Assembly (NCBI GenBank): GCA_905147135.1
Contig: LR990050.1
Location: 8,368,001-8,432,000 of the forward strand
Direction: 5' to 3'
DNA length: 64,000 bases
Source: Blastobasis lacticolella
Taxonomy: Eukaryota; Arthropoda; Insecta; Lepidoptera; Blastobasidae
Made by a program: the position numbers and the translations under genes. The notes below the pieces were generated by a model. That model searched no databases, was not told the DNA's origin, and worked only from the letters and a program-made list of their open reading frames with translations. This document shows positions 36,001 to 47,365 of this stretch, piece after piece (positions within the stretch are counted from its first letter, which is position 1; every line of letters begins with the position of its first letter).

Positions 36001-38119
36001 AGGCAAGCTAGCAAGCAGGTCACCTGATGGTAAATGATCACCGCAAAAAGCAAATCTTCGTTGAAAAGTTACTTACTGGTGTCATAATATGGCTCGTCGT
36101 CGACTGGCGGCGCGGTCGGCCGGCACAGATGCCGAGAAATGCCTGCGACAATCGCCCACATTATTAATTTTATTTACATTCTCCTTAAACAGTTATAGCA
36201 TTTTGTATATCTAAAATGCATTTACAACTACTTTTGCAACAAAAGTTATATCAAAGGACAAGTTTGATTGTTCCTCATCATCCTCTGAGCGGTCAATCAA
36301 TGCTGGCTCCTGCCAGGGGACGAGTTTGATTGCGAGTTGCATTAATTACACACCGACTGGCACCCGACGGTATTATTATTGCATTAATTAAACTTATTAC
36401 GATATGAGCCACAAATCACGTTTCATGCATTTATTGGGGTTTGAAGTTGGTAGTATCAATGTTTCCTGGTATTGTAGATAAATAATAAAACAAACTGCTA
36501 TACCTACTTACATATCTACCAGAGATTAGATACATGTAGGGTGATTAAAACGTTTCAAATCCCTATTCGTCGATTAATGGGCTGGTTATGGCGTCAGACA
36601 AAATAAATTCGGGTAGGGTTGCGCGTCTGTCGGTCTTCTACAGATTACATTTCGGAAAGTGTGCGAAGCAGCTGCACGACCTCACTCCGCCGGCCCCTTT
36701 CCGCCATCGGGAGACGCGATCCGGGCGAGCGCTTCATCCTTATGTCGTGGATCTTCCAGCTATCCGCACGAACCGCTTTGGCTCGACCTTTATAATGCGT
36801 AAGGCTAAGGAATGGAACGCATTGCCTGCGAGTGTGTTCCCTGATCAATATAATCTGGATGCCTTCAAGGCTAGAGTGAATAGGCTGTTCTAAGACGGGC
36901 ATGCTTTATCTTCGGCCGCATCGTCACTTACCAACAGCTGAGATGGCGGTCAAATGCCTGTCTTGTCTGATATAAAAAAAGAATAAAAAAAATACTGATA
37001 CTGATAAATTCGATACTGAGTGTATTATATACCTACAGTTACAGATACATACCTAAGGTTTGGGTACCTAAGTACAATTAAAATTTTATGACCACTCAAC
37101 GTGTTATTTATTTTATACTAGTATTCCATTACGCGCTCAGAACTCTATTTGGGTTGCTGTGTGTAACGGATATGCGTATTCTTACATGTGGTCACTTTGT
37201 TGTCGCTCATATTGGTGTCCTGCTTGAGGAAAAACCAGAAGCCGATCCCGAAGATCACGCAGAGCAAGGCCACTCCAACGACCACAAGGATAATCAGCAA
37301 ATTAGAGCCATGGGTCACCTCGTCCGCCGCACCCGCCTTCGCCCCCGCGCCCGCTAGCGCCCCCTCACTCGCCGGCACGCATCTCTCACCCCCCTCCCCG
37401 CTGCGGTCTTCAATGAACCTAATTGATAACACACATACTTTATTCAAAACAGAATTATTCCATAAAGAAATAATGATATTCTACTATTGAAAACCGCGCC
37501 GCTATCCGGCCGGTCTTTCGCAACATTTTATAGAATTGCATCACGCTTACCCCTTCTGGCACCCTCCGCATTCCCTGAGGCTGCGGACACACATGATCGC
37601 AGGCAAGATTCTGTTCAATGCGGTGCAGTTCACGCAAGGGAGGCAGCGGTCATTTTCGCAGAATTTGTTTTCGGGACAGTGGTTGATTTGATCGTCTTCG
37701 GCGCACTCGCTGGGTTGCGCGAGCACACACCAGCCGCCCAGCGACAACCACGCTACCGCCACACACAAGAACAGCGACGTCGACATCCTGTTGGCAAGAA
37801 TGTAGATTTTATGTTATTAATACTTAAACCATTTTAAACTGTATAAGTCTAAGTTTTTGGTATAAATCGGTAGGTATCGCATGTAGACGTGTGTCGAAAA
37901 TACAAATGATATCGTACCCAGGTATGCGAGTGTAAATCTTAAAAGTGTTGTCCTTTCTTACTTAAACTCTACATGTATCTCTTTATGGTGCTGTACAGAA
38001 ACTGTTAATAGTAGTCACAAAAACAAAAGCGATAAAACAAAACATCGCCGCTGACTAGTTACGACGTCAGGCGGCTCGCGCGATGCGGTGACTCACGTGC
38101 GCCGGGCAGTGAGCGCCAT
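29908..38119 (-). CDS. TNF-receptor-like single-pass membrane protein, right paralogue (7 exons)
   Basis: Predicted coding exons (minus strand, 5' to 3'): 38119-38097, 37787-37551, 37418-37186, 36142-36077, 31990-31702, 30604-30520, 30009-29908. They total 1035 nt, 344 residues plus TAA. Every junction is GT..AG and all phases agree. The protein has a signal peptide (core [15 protein letters not shown]), then a compact cysteine domain ([18 protein letters not shown], then [14 protein letters not shown] and a final C in GGERCVP), then an acidic/Ala-Gly stalk, one transmembrane helix ([20 protein letters not shown]) and a cytoplasmic tail. The tail holds a GCCVV cysteine patch, a long Pro/Ala repeat, [14 protein letters not shown], and an end rich in NVNV. 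The Cys spacing and topology resemble insect TNF receptors (Wengen/Grindelwald type); that family name is inference. The weakest junction is the acceptor at 31992-31991 (poor pyrimidine tract). An alternative start is the ATG at 37786. Confidence 0.7.
30838..31489 (-). mobile_element. PIF/Harbinger-like MITE, copy C
   Basis: A 652-bp element with inverted ends GGCGGATACTACACACACGA / AGCGGATACTACACACACGA and a 3-bp duplication TAT (30835-30837, 31490-31492). The left paralogue block has the empty site CGTCTATGTG at 781-790. Subterminal regions are packed with small palindromes such as CGATATATATCG and ATCACGA/TCGTGAT. A conserved ATG on the plus strand at 31078 starts 23 codons with ALGLKRR, possibly the remnant of a transposase N-terminus. 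Confidence 0.8.
31736..31943 (-). repeat. GC-rich coding repeat in exon 5 of the right paralogue
   Basis: A run of GGCGCGGGC / AACGCGGGC units on the plus strand reads as [19 protein letters not shown] repeats on the minus coding strand. The left paralogue has only a short remnant (about 986-1024), so this exon is 289 nt here and 127 nt there, a difference of exactly 54 codons. The open frame is kept. Expansion by slippage is inferred. Confidence 0.8.
33060..34150. repeat. mosaic of repeats private to the right block
   Basis: Lies in intron 4 of the right paralogue and is absent from the left block (joint near 2410-2620). It consists of the 33285-33590 repeat, the 33597-33720 block and the Jockey-like tail. 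Confidence 0.55.
33727..34085 (-). mobile_element. 3' end of the same Jockey-like LINE family
   Basis: On the minus strand this reads [18 protein letters not shown] then [10 protein letters not shown], the same C-terminus as 40440-40560, followed by the matching 3' UTR (plus-strand marker CAGCACCCGTTCACGAG, as the reverse of 40840-40900). Confidence 0.65.
34422..35519. mobile_element. hAT-type non-autonomous element with CCGGATA arrays
   Basis: A 1098-bp element. Inverted ends are TAGAGATGAAACGGATA and TAGAGATGTAACGGATA. There is an exact 8-bp duplication TTGTTTTA (34414-34421 and 35520-35527), and the left paralogue block keeps the empty site near 2850. Both subterminal regions carry clusters of CCGGATA/TATCCGG, typical in form of transposase-binding repeats. 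The interior holds an RTE 3' fragment (34862-35215). No transposase is present. Confidence 0.85.
34862..35215 (+). mobile_element. RTE-clade LINE 3' fragment
   Basis: Reads as the C-terminal tail of an RTE polyprotein: a basic stretch with [19 protein letters not shown], then [13 protein letters not shown] and a stop. It is 5'-truncated and lies inside the hAT element. Confidence 0.55.
36599..36985 (+). mobile_element. 5'-truncated LINE tail (Jockey/R1-like family)
   Basis: Encodes the C-terminal reverse-transcriptase tail pattern of insect LINEs: [19 protein letters not shown], then [26 protein letters not shown] and FKARVNRLF before a stop at 36891-36893. It interrupts the paralogue block: the left copy reads through GCGTCAGATAAAAAAG at about 3915. 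Confidence 0.7.
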
Positions 38120-39259
38120 TATCGCTCCTCAGTTCTCAAAAAGTATTTTCACTTGTATTTAAATGCATGAGGGTAAAAAGCTCCAGCCAAGTCTATTTAA
38201 CTTTATAGATTGAGGACCTGAGTGGTTCACTTGATTAATTAATGAAGGATGGGTTGGAAATTACTTACTTTTATAAGTCATTGTGACTCAATAGCTACCT
38301 ACTTTTATATCACTGGCATTGACATACATACATTATCTAACTACATATATACTACGTTAATACATCATATAATCGTATCACATTGTATAATTGGTCATAT
38401 CAATTATGAATCAATTTTCAAATGAAAAAATTTTTCCACAACAAGCTTTTATCGCGCGGTACCGTACTCTTTAAGACCATTCTACAGAGCCCAAACACGA
38501 CGTGGTTATCTTCTTGCGTTCAGTAGTTCCTAAAGCACCCTTCCATCATCATCATCAGACCTTCAATATTATTATTATTTACTTTATTGCACACGAAACA
38601 AGTTAAAAATAAATATTACAAGAGGTTATTTACAAAGGGGGGCTTATCTCTGTAAGAGATCTCTTCCAGCCTACTCTACCGGGTGTGGAGAAAAGCAATA
38701 AACGGGGAAGCAGTAGATAAAGTGCACTATATTTCTAAATAAACTACGTTATACCTATACGTACTTACCTATTATACATAAATACTTATAATAATATATA
38801 ATATACTATATAAATGTATATATTATAAATATATCCTACCTATATCTCCTAGTAAGGCATAGTAAGCAAGCGCTCACTGCGTCTTAAGGATTTTTGTTAG
38901 TATATTTAAGCACTTGTTATTGCGTTTGTTAATAATAACAATACTTTCATTATTTATATGATTATCAATGTTCGCGCGACCTTGAGATAAGATACCGTTA
39001 TATCCGATATCCTAATAATTGTTAGATACTGTATTTCGCATAATTGATTTTATTCGAAATGCGCACAATTATGCGCCCACTCCGTATTTTTCCATACACG
39101 CTCAGAATTTTATGACGTTACCAACAGTCTTTAACTTCGTAAACACTCAATCGTTTCAATGAGGTTTTCGCTATTCGATAGCCAGTAAGACAATGATTAA
39201 CTCGGTATGTATTAAAATTCTTTAACATGATAGCTTTTCCGATTTTTAATAGGCTGTTC

Positions 39260-41480
39260 TAGCTTATATTTTTAATGCTTGCGTCGAAGTAGGTGTTTTC
39301 CCCGACCTCATGAAAATCAGTAAAGTGGTGCCATTATTCAAATCAGGTTGTAAAAATAGTTTGAATAATTTTAGACCGGTATCCATCCTGCCCGTTTTCA
39401 GTAAAATCTTTGAAAAAATCATGTTAAGTCAAATGATTGTGCACTTTAACAGTAATAAATTATTTCATCAACAACAATATGGCTTCACAAAAGGCCGCAA
39501 TACTACCGAAGCTGGTATTAGCCTCATTCAACAAATTTTTGGCGCTTGGGAAGAACATCATAATGCAGTAGGTGTTTTTTGCGATTTGTCTAAAGCATTT
39601 GATTGTGTAAATCATTCAACACTATTACTAAAATTAAAACATTACGGTTTTACGCATGATAGTCTTGAAATGATGAAATCATACTTAGAAGGTAGAGTTC
39701 AAAAAGTAAATGTAAATGGCGAGTTATCTGCGGGTGGGAAAGTGAGCATTGGAGTGCCACAAGGATCTATATTGGGGCCGTTTCTCTTTCTTGTATATAT
39801 AAATGACCTTCCATACATGGTGCAGAATATTGCTGGTATAGTCTTGTTTGCTGACGACACTTCACTGATATTTAAAATTAATAGGAAAGATAATAATATA
39901 GACGAAGTAAACTGTGTTCTTCAGAATGTGCTTCATTGGTTTACGATTAATAACTTAGTCTTAAACTCTAAAAAAACTAAATGCGTTCATTTTTGCCTCC
40001 CTAATGTACAAAGTAATCAATGTAATGTTATATTAGATAAAACGCAACTTGAGTTAATATAGATTCAAAAATTCAATGGGGCCCACATATTGAATCATTG
40101 GCTAGTAGGTTTAGTTCGGCTGCATTTGCCGTGTGGCGAATAAGGAGGCTAACGGATGTGAATACAGCTAGATTAGTTTATTATAGTTATTTTCATAGTA
40201 TTATGTCATACGGTATCATACTATGCAAGTGTGCTGATAGTGACATCATTTTCAAACTACAAAAGCGAGCTGTAAGAGCAATATATGGATTACGTCGACG
40301 TGATTCGCTCAAAGAATTGTTTAAAGAAATTGATATATTGACTTTCTCAAGTCAATATATATTTGATAATATTATGTATGTTAGAAAGCATATTACCCAA
40401 TTTGCTAAAAATACTGATATTCATAATGTCAATTTAAGTAACAAAAATAAACTGGTAACACCGTTGTTCAGACTAAGTAAAGTAAATTCATCTTTCATGG
40501 GTAACTGTATAAGATTTTATAATAATATTCCTGAATGTATTATTAATTTGCCTGAATTACAATTTAAAGATAAGGTGAAAACAACTTTAATAAAAAAAGC
40601 CTATTATAAAATTGATGAATATATCAATGACAAAAATGTATGGTGTACTACTAGCTCTTCGAAATAGGAAGTTATTTATAAATTTACAATTTTGTTAATT
40701 GGGTGAGGATGATTTGATGTTTAATAGTCATTGAATAACAAATATTTTTTTAATGTGTACGGCATTGGCAGCGCATGCTCACTTAAAAGTCTGCCTGGTG
40801 GTGGCATGGGGGTCGGGTCGTTCTCTTCCCTCAAATATGGTTGAATTGGACGATGGCTGGGCCCTGCGTTATGCTCGTGAACGGGTGCTGCCTTGGTGGA
40901 CTGGCCTGCTTTTGCTATGCCATTTTTTATGTTTTTAAATTTATTTTTATTTTTAGTTATCCTGACCGATTTGTAGAGGTTCACATCATATTCCAATCAA
41001 GACAGGCTCACTCAAATTAAATTGACAAATGTATCAATGCAATGTAATCATATTTAAATGTACCTGTGGGTTTCTTGCCGTTTCTTTTTCCCACAGATGG
41101 TCATTTTCCTAACTGAAGCGGCATACTGACAGACAGACGACATTCTTTTCACTTATTTGTTCCGAGCTCAGGGGGCGACGCGGGTAGGCCGGCTGGTGCG
41201 TGCGGGTGTGAGCGCCGGCGGGCTGCCTGGGGCCGGGCGCGCGCCGCACATGATTCGCCTAGGCGGTTATGTGCGTGGCGCGTATCGGTGCCCGGTGTCT
41301 CGCCGGGGTAAGCCCTCGCGCGCGCTGATCGGTCTGCATGCGTCGCCCCCTACCTGGATGAGCTCGCTTAACTTCCCTTTGTTTTCCGTTAGATTTTTGA
41401 CTTTTGAAAAGAGATTAATTAACGTAATCCTAATTCAATAAATACTTTTTCATTTTCATTTTCATTTTTTTCATTTTCTG
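39260..41480 (+). mobile_element. Jockey-like LINE, 5'-truncated inside the reverse transcriptase
   Basis: From about 39262 the frame reads FNACVEVGVFPDLMKISKVV and continues through the reverse-transcriptase motifs DLSKAFDCVNH, GVPQGSILGP and LFADDTSLIF. A small deletion/frameshift near 40060 splits it from the C-terminal part (from 40079: IDSKIQWGPHIES, then MSYGI, QKRAVRAIYGL), which stops at 40667. A 3' UTR of about 800 bp ends in repeated CATTTT. The left paralogue block shows the empty site at about 7170. The element is dead but young-looking. Confidence 0.85.
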
Positions 41481-41822
41481 ATTGTAGCTATTGTAGTAGG
41501 TATGCAAACCGCTTCATAATTGTACCCCATTTAAAAAAATCATCATCATACTGGCCGACATTCACGTAACTCTGTTGCCAATAATTCACTGATTTCAAAG
41601 ATCGAAATTGTTACTTTTGCGATTACGTATGATGACAATGGACCTTGATATGATGACAATGAGCAATACATTCCACTTTGATTTGCTCTCACGCGTTTTG
41701 TTTCTGAATTTAGTTACTGCATTTAGGCATGTGTAATAAGCGCATTACTTAATTCAGATGGACGTTCAGAAACTCATTTTCGTCTGGTAATTTAACTGTG
41801 TAAGTTTATTCTTGTAACATAA

Positions 41823-42237
41823 AGCGCGCTCCACATGTTCGCCGAAACTTCCGGCGAAACTTTTGCCGGGACTTTGGTCGATCCTCTACATTCTCGTCTA
41901 TTAGGGATGTGGTGGTGTCAAAACGCGCGACATTTTATCGATTCATCGGTGTAATATCAGTAATCTACTGTAAACAGGGTCACAGAGGTGATAGCACCTG
42001 CTCTACTGTAATTACTTGATCTACTAATATCCTGGATTATGGTCAAGAGTATCCCGAACCTGTTACGGGAAAAAGCGCTAGGAATATAAATATAAAATCG
42101 ATCGAATCGAGACGACAACAAACTATCTCTACTTAGTCTATGAAATAGGCGAGACATGCCAAACATGCACGGGACTACACGAATACTACCTCTACATTCT
42201 CGTGTTCCCGCGGAACTGTCCACATGTGGAGCGCGCT
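41823..42237. mobile_element. Harbinger-like MITE with AGCGCGCTCCACATGT ends
   Basis: 415 bp with perfect AGCGCGCTCCACATGT inverted ends and TAA duplication (41820-41822 and 42238-42240). The interior shares the GACCATGATCCAGGATAT / GTAATTACAGTAGAGCAG block (reversed) with other repeats in the window. Confidence 0.8.
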
Positions 42238-42294
42238 TAAGGCACAGGATTTTGAATGTTTATTAATGAAATTAAGTATAAATATCATACTACT

Positions 42295-42671
42295 GCTTTA
42301 TAGAGATATCAAAAAAGTCGTGTTAGTTACACTTTTTATAACTCAAGAACGGTTGAACCGATCTGGCTGAAAATTGGTGGGGAGGTAGCTTAGAACCAGG
42401 AGAAAAAAAATTTTTTTTTAACAAAAATACAACTGTTGTTTCCAACTGATCTCATTTGGTGATTGAAAACATCCTGATGAAACCTGCACATTCAGGTGAC
42501 TGAAGATTTATAAACAAGAAAAAAAGGATAAGTAGTTGTAGGGTAGATGTTGAGTAGGTGTTAAGTAGGTGTAGGGTAGGGGTAGGGTAGGTGTAGGGTA
42601 GGGTAGAACTAGGGGTAGGGTGGTGTAGGGTTAGAACGTTACGCGAACGAAGTCGCGCCGGGTCCACTAGT
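42295..42671 (+). mobile_element. Helitron 3' region
   Basis: Contains the lepidopteran Helitron block AACGGTTGAACCGATCTGGC, then a tandem GTAGGGTAGG run, then ACGCGAACGAAGTCGCG and the terminal CTAGT at 42667-42671. The 5' end was not located. Confidence 0.6.
42539..42632 (+). repeat. GTAGGGTAGG low-complexity run
   Basis: An irregular tandem of GTAGG/GGGTA units. It is not the insect telomere repeat TTAGG, and it sits inside the Helitron. Confidence 0.75.
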
Positions 42672-42967
42672 TTAAAATAAATATTATTAAACATTATTCG
42701 AGAGCGTCATTAACGCCAAGAATCGTGTTTAGTTTTCATATAAAAGTCATGCAGTGCAGTTTTCGGACGCAACATTTAAATAAAAAGTAAATCTGATTGG
42801 CGGGAACTCAAAAGTACTGCAGCCATTCTCGTACACAACACGTCCGACCTCGTGACGCTTCAACCAATAAATGAATTTAATAACTGAATTTAGAACAGTG
42901 TAATCAGAAGCTTCTAAATTTAGAAGCTAGTTCCTTCTGAATTTAGTGTAGACTAAATTCAGTAGTG

Positions 42968-43091
42968 AATGAGGAGTTTTCCAGTAGGTATTGTCAGTTG
43001 GTTTCAAGAAGCATCAAGAGATGGCGCTCCTACAATTTTGGTAATCTTTTTTTAATCTGTATAATCGTGGCAGTGATTTCATGCAGCCAAC
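42968..43091 (+). mobile_element. truncated copy of the AATGAGGAG MITE
   Basis: The first 124 bp of the family, broken at CATGCAGCCAAC where the GCGCGCTCC MITE begins. Confidence 0.65.
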
Positions 43092-43094
43092 TAA

Positions 43095-43255
43095 AGCGCG
43101 CTCCACATGTGGACAGTTCCGCGGGGACACGAGAATGTAGAGGGAGTATTCGCCTATATTCGTGTAGTCCCGTCATGGACTTACTACCCAAAGGGACTGA
43201 AACCGGGCAGAGCGAGAGTCACCATCGATAGTCCTGTGTCCCTTTCTAGTGTTGC
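43095..43255 (+). mobile_element. truncated AGCGCGCTCC MITE
   Basis: Preceded by TAA (43092-43094). It shares the terminal part with 42237 reversed, then the GACTGAAACCGGGCAGAGCG block with 49330-49370 reversed. No right end was found. Confidence 0.6.
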
Positions 43256-43291
43256 CACCATTGTTGATGCAAATTCCGAATTACTTTTATT

Positions 43292-43709
43292 AATGAGGAG
43301 TTTTCCAGTAGGTATTGATAGTTTGTTTCAAAAAGCATCAATAGATGGCGCTCCTACAATTTTGGTAATCTTCTTTAAATCTGTATGATAGTGGCAGTGA
43401 TTTCATGCAGCCAAGTAATACTAAACTTGAAAATGGAGTGTTTATTAATATAAACATAACTGTTAAAGGTTGAACGAAGTGTAAAAATAAATATTTTTAG
43501 AAGTTGGCACTATGTTCCATTATCATTACAACCTCTAAAATGGTTGAAAACTATTGACAAATATAATATTATCCAATACAATGTACCCAGTGTTTATATC
43601 CTGTTTGCTAATAACCTATTTCAAGCGATTATCAATTACCAAAATTGTCGGGGCGCCATCTAGTGAGTGGTTAGGAATGCCTTAAATACCTATTGGAAAA
43701 CTCCTCATT
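43292..43709 (+). mobile_element. 418-bp MITE family (AATGAGGAG)
   Basis: A complete copy, 418 bp, with the same inverted ends and the internal ATAGATGGCGCTCCTACAAT and GGGGCGCCATCTAGTGAG blocks. Confidence 0.8.
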
Positions 43710-43829
43710 AGCGCGGACACCGACCTACCGATCAGGGCCAGGCAGAGTCGGACCGGGTGCAATCTGAAGGTCATATTTTCACCAGGGTCCAGCCCAAGGA
43801 TTCCCTACTACTCGGAACCCATTGGTCCT

Positions 43830-44055
43830 AAAATACTAGATTCTAGAGAGAAATTATAGTACTTGTTGATCTACATTTCGAATGACAGCTGTCAAACTTA
43901 AAACTGCAATAACTCCTAAACTATTGGTGCTAGAACACTAGTTCCTAAAGAGAAATGATAGTGCTCGTCGAGGTCTACACTTCGGATCGCAGCTGTCAAA
44001 CTTAGAACTGTTGTAACTCGGAAACGATTGGTCTTACAACACTAGTTTCTAGAGT
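43830..44055 (+). repeat. tandem repeat of about 109 bp
   Basis: Two diverged units, each with ACTAG, AGAGA(A)ATTATAGT, GATCTACATTTCG and CAGCTGTCAAACTTA. A related part lies at 47253-47345 beyond the RTE insertion. Confidence 0.6.
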
Positions 44056-44066
44056 AATATAATAGT

Positions 44067-47000
44067 CATCATCATCATCATATCAGCCAGAAGACGCCCA
44101 CTGCTGGGCATAGGCCTCCCCCAGAGATCTCCACAAAGACCGGTCCTGTGCTTTCCGCATCCAGCTGGTACCTGCGATCCTTACCAGGTCGTCGGTCCAC
44201 CTTGTAGGAGGCCTACCCACGCTGCGTCTACCGGTACGTGGTCGCCACTCGAGAACTTTACTGCCCCATCGGCCATCTGTTCTTCGAGCTATGTGCCCTG
44301 CCCACTGCCACTTCAGTCTGCCAATCCTTAGAGCTATGTCGGTGACCTTGGTTCGCTTGCGGATCTCCTCATTTCTGACTCGATCGCGCAAAGAAACTCC
44401 GAGCATAGCTCTTTCCATTGCCCTTTGGGCAACAGTGAGCTTTCTTATAAGGCCCATAGTGAGTGGCCACGTTTCAGATCCGTAAGTCATCACTGGCAAC
44501 ACACATTAGTCAAAGACCTTCGTCTTGAGACACTGCGGTAATTGGGACGAAAATATGTGGCGTAGCTTCCCGAACGCTGCCCAACCGAGTTGGATTCGTC
44601 GATTGACCTCTTTCTCGAAATTGGACCTACCTAGCCGGACTATTTGTCCTAGGTATGTATAGTCGTCAACAACTTCAAGTGGAGTGCCTCCAACTGTCAC
44701 TGGAGTAGGCACAACATGGACATTTGACATAATTTTCGTCTTGTCCATGTTCATTTTAAGACCTACTTGTTGAGAGGCACTACAGAGGTCATCTAGCATT
44801 TTGCCCAAGTCTTCCAGGGTTTCAGCCATGACTACGATATCGTCAGCAAATCTGAGGTGCGTGAGGTACTCGCCGTTAATATTGATGCCAAGTCCGTCCC
44901 AGTCCAGAAGCCTAAAGATATCCTCCAGTGCAGCGGTGAACAACTTCGGTGATATGACATCACCTTGTCTAACACCTCGCTGCAGCTGAATAGGTTCTGT
45001 GGTCTTGTCCTGGAGACGAACTGACATAGTGGCGTTTTCGTACAAACACTTCAGTGCTTCGATATATCGATAGTCAATTTGGCACCGCTGTAGAGACTGG
45101 AGCACCGCCCAAGTTTCGATCGAATCGAAGGCTTTCTCATAGTCCACAAACGCCAAGCATAATGGCCGGTTATACTCTTCGGTCTTCTGTACAACCTGCC
45201 GCAGCGTATGTATGTGGTCTATGGTACTAAAACCTTTTCGGAATCCGGCTTGTTCGGGAGGCTGGAAGTCATCAAACCTGCGTGCGAGACGATTCGTAAT
45301 GACTCTCGAAAACAGCTTATAGACATGGGTCAGCAGCGATATTGGTCTGAAGTTCTTCAAGAGAGCCTTATCACCTTTCTTGAAGAACAATATGACTATG
45401 CTTCTGTGCCATGCTTCCGGCGTTTTGCCCTCGAGGATGACGGAATTGAACAGCTTCTGAAGGGTCTTAAGCACAGGTTTGCCACCAGCTTTCAGAAGCT
45501 CAGCCGTAATTCCATCATCACCCGGCGCCTTGTTGTTCTTAAGCTGTTTGAGAGCCATACTAATCTCGTACAGGCTGATGTCCGGGATATCTTCGGTGTA
45601 GTGTCGGGTCAACTTGGCTCTGGGGTCTTTTGCCATACTGGTAACAGGTGCCCGTGTTGTCGTGTATAACTGTCCATAGAACCTCTCGACTTCCCTCAAA
45701 ACCTCGGACTTGGTCGAAACAACTCTGCCGTCATCCGTTTTCAGTCTCGTCAACTGGCTCTGTCCAATCGACAGATCTCTCGCAAAGACTTTAGAGCCTT
45801 TGTTCCGCTCGATCGCCGCCTCAATATTGGTAGTATTGAAGCGGCGTATGTCGCGAATCAGAGACTTGGAGATCTGTCGATTAAGTCGCCTAAATTGAGA
45901 GACATCATCAGGGGATTGCAGAGTCATTCCGCGTTTTTCTTCGATGAGTTTGAGGGAGTCAGAGATTTTGTTTGTTCTGTTTGTACGGCAGGCCTTATAA
46001 AACTTTTACCCAACCGTATAGACAGTTTCTACGAACCTGTTATTATAGTCGTCCACGTCGACGCACTCTCCTAGGCACTCGAAGCGATTTTGTAATTCGA
46101 GTTGAAAGCTCTCGGGGTTTTGGATTTGGATGGGTATAGGCCGGAGCGTGGACCTCATCAATCTCGATCTTTCCAGCTGGGGATTAATATTCAATGTGCC
46201 TCTTACCAAGCGGTGATCACTGCCAATTTTAACGCTATTGATCACCGAGACATCATTGAATATATGCCGTTTCGTAGATAGGATGAAGTCAATCTCATTT
46301 TTTGTGACACCATCGGGACTAACCCACGTCCATCTGCGATGATCCGGCTTCCTGAAAAATGAGTTCATCATAAAGAGTCCCTCCTTCTCCATAAAGCCGG
46401 CCAGCATCTGGCCACGGGCGTTCCGACTTCCAATTCCAAATTGCCCCACTCTCAACTCGTCTCCGCCTCGTTTGCCCAGTTTCGCGTTGAAATCCCCCAT
46501 GACAACGGTATAGTGTGTCTTGGAGGTATGCATGGCTGTAGAAATATCCTCATACATAGCCTCCACTTCATCGTCGGAGTGAGTCGAAGTCGGTGCGTAG
46601 ACCTGTATGACCTTCAACGAATACCGCTTGGTAATTCTGAGTATAAGGTACGCTACCCTAGACGACACACTCTCGATTTTGACTATGTTGTTCACGAGGG
46701 ATTTGTGGACGAGGAACCCGACACCACCTAGGGACAGTTGGTCGCCCTCCCGGAAGTAAAGCAGATTTCCGGACTTTAGGATTATCGAGTCCTCCCCCTT
46801 TCTTCGGACTTCAGATAACCCTATAATATCCCAATTTAATCTGCTTACCACTTCCTCCAGTTCCACGAGCTTTTCGTCGGTCCGCAGTGTCTGGACATTG
46901 TATGTAGCCAGGGCCAGTGGTCGTGCTTTGTGGTAGCCTGGTCGCATCCGGTGATTCTTCGCACCCCCTGCCCCGCCGTTACCGTGACCGCTACCATAGT

Positions 47001-47241
47001 CCGGAATAGCGGGGCCGCCGGGTACTGGGGGCCGTGGCCTGTGTGTGCTTGTCATCAGGGGGGGGGGGTTGCCATAATCGCCACGCTTGGCAGGCGGGTC
47101 GGCGATCGCAGTGAAGTAGATGTAAATGTACCCGAAAGATGCTGCTGCCCATCTTCCGGGTTATTCCCTTAGTCGCCTCTTACGACACCCACGGGAAGAG
47201 ATGGGGTGGTGCTATTCTTTTAAGTGGCGGCACCACACACC
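44067..47241 (-). mobile_element. full-length RTE-clade LINE with target-site duplication
   Basis: A 3175-bp insertion flanked by the 11-bp duplication AATATAATAGT (44056-44066 and 47242-47252). The 3' end is at the left: TGATGATGATGATGA, preceded by the GGAGGCCTATGCCCAGCAG tail typical of RTE elements. The 5' UTR is at 47056-47241. The insertion split a repeat that contains AATGACAGCTGTCA-type units (43850-44065 and 47253-47345). Confidence 0.92.
44083..47055 (-). pseudogene. RTE endonuclease-reverse transcriptase ORF with two nonsense codons
   Basis: One continuous reading frame of 991 codons (including the terminal stop) interrupted only by TAA at 46008-46006 and TAA at 44508-44506. The N-terminal apurinic-type endonuclease has LATYNVQTL, LSEVRRKGE, VVMGDFNAKLG and SDHRLVRG. 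The reverse transcriptase has FRPISLLTHVYKLF, GFRKGFSTIDHI, DYEKAFDSI, RGVRQGDVISPKLF and the catalytic FADDIVVMA. The C-terminal part has YGSETWPLT and RPPTRWTDD. The second stop replaces what is usually a Gln before CVLPVMTYG (CAA to TAA), so it looks like a point mutation. No frameshift was found. The element itself is inactive as written but is recent. Confidence 0.88.
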
Positions 47242-47365
47242 AATATAATAGTACTCATCGAGATCTACATTTCGAATGACAGTTTTTAGTTTAACAGCTG
47301 TCACCCGAAATGTAGATATCGACGAATACTATCACTTGTCTTTGGAAACTAGTGTTGTAGGATAA

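Larger units (their letters stand above)
30150..41645. repeat. right copy of the block duplication
   Basis: Longer than the left copy because of private insertions: a PIF/Harbinger-like MITE (30838-31489), a mosaic of repeats (about 33080-34150), a hAT element (34422-35519), a LINE tail (about 36599-36985) and a Jockey-like LINE (about 39260-41480). The uninterrupted left copy gives the empty site for most of these. The duplication is therefore older than all of these insertions. Confidence 0.85.

Noticed and set aside
41157..41441. 94-codon GC-rich ORF
   Set aside because: Lies in the 3' UTR of the Jockey-like LINE, directly before its CATTTT tail.
42539..42632. Possible internal telomere-like array
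   Set aside because: Units are irregular GTAGG/GGGTA runs, not TTAGG, and sit in a Helitron.
45208..45669. 153-codon plus-strand ORF
   Set aside because: Antisense shadow of the RTE reverse transcriptase.
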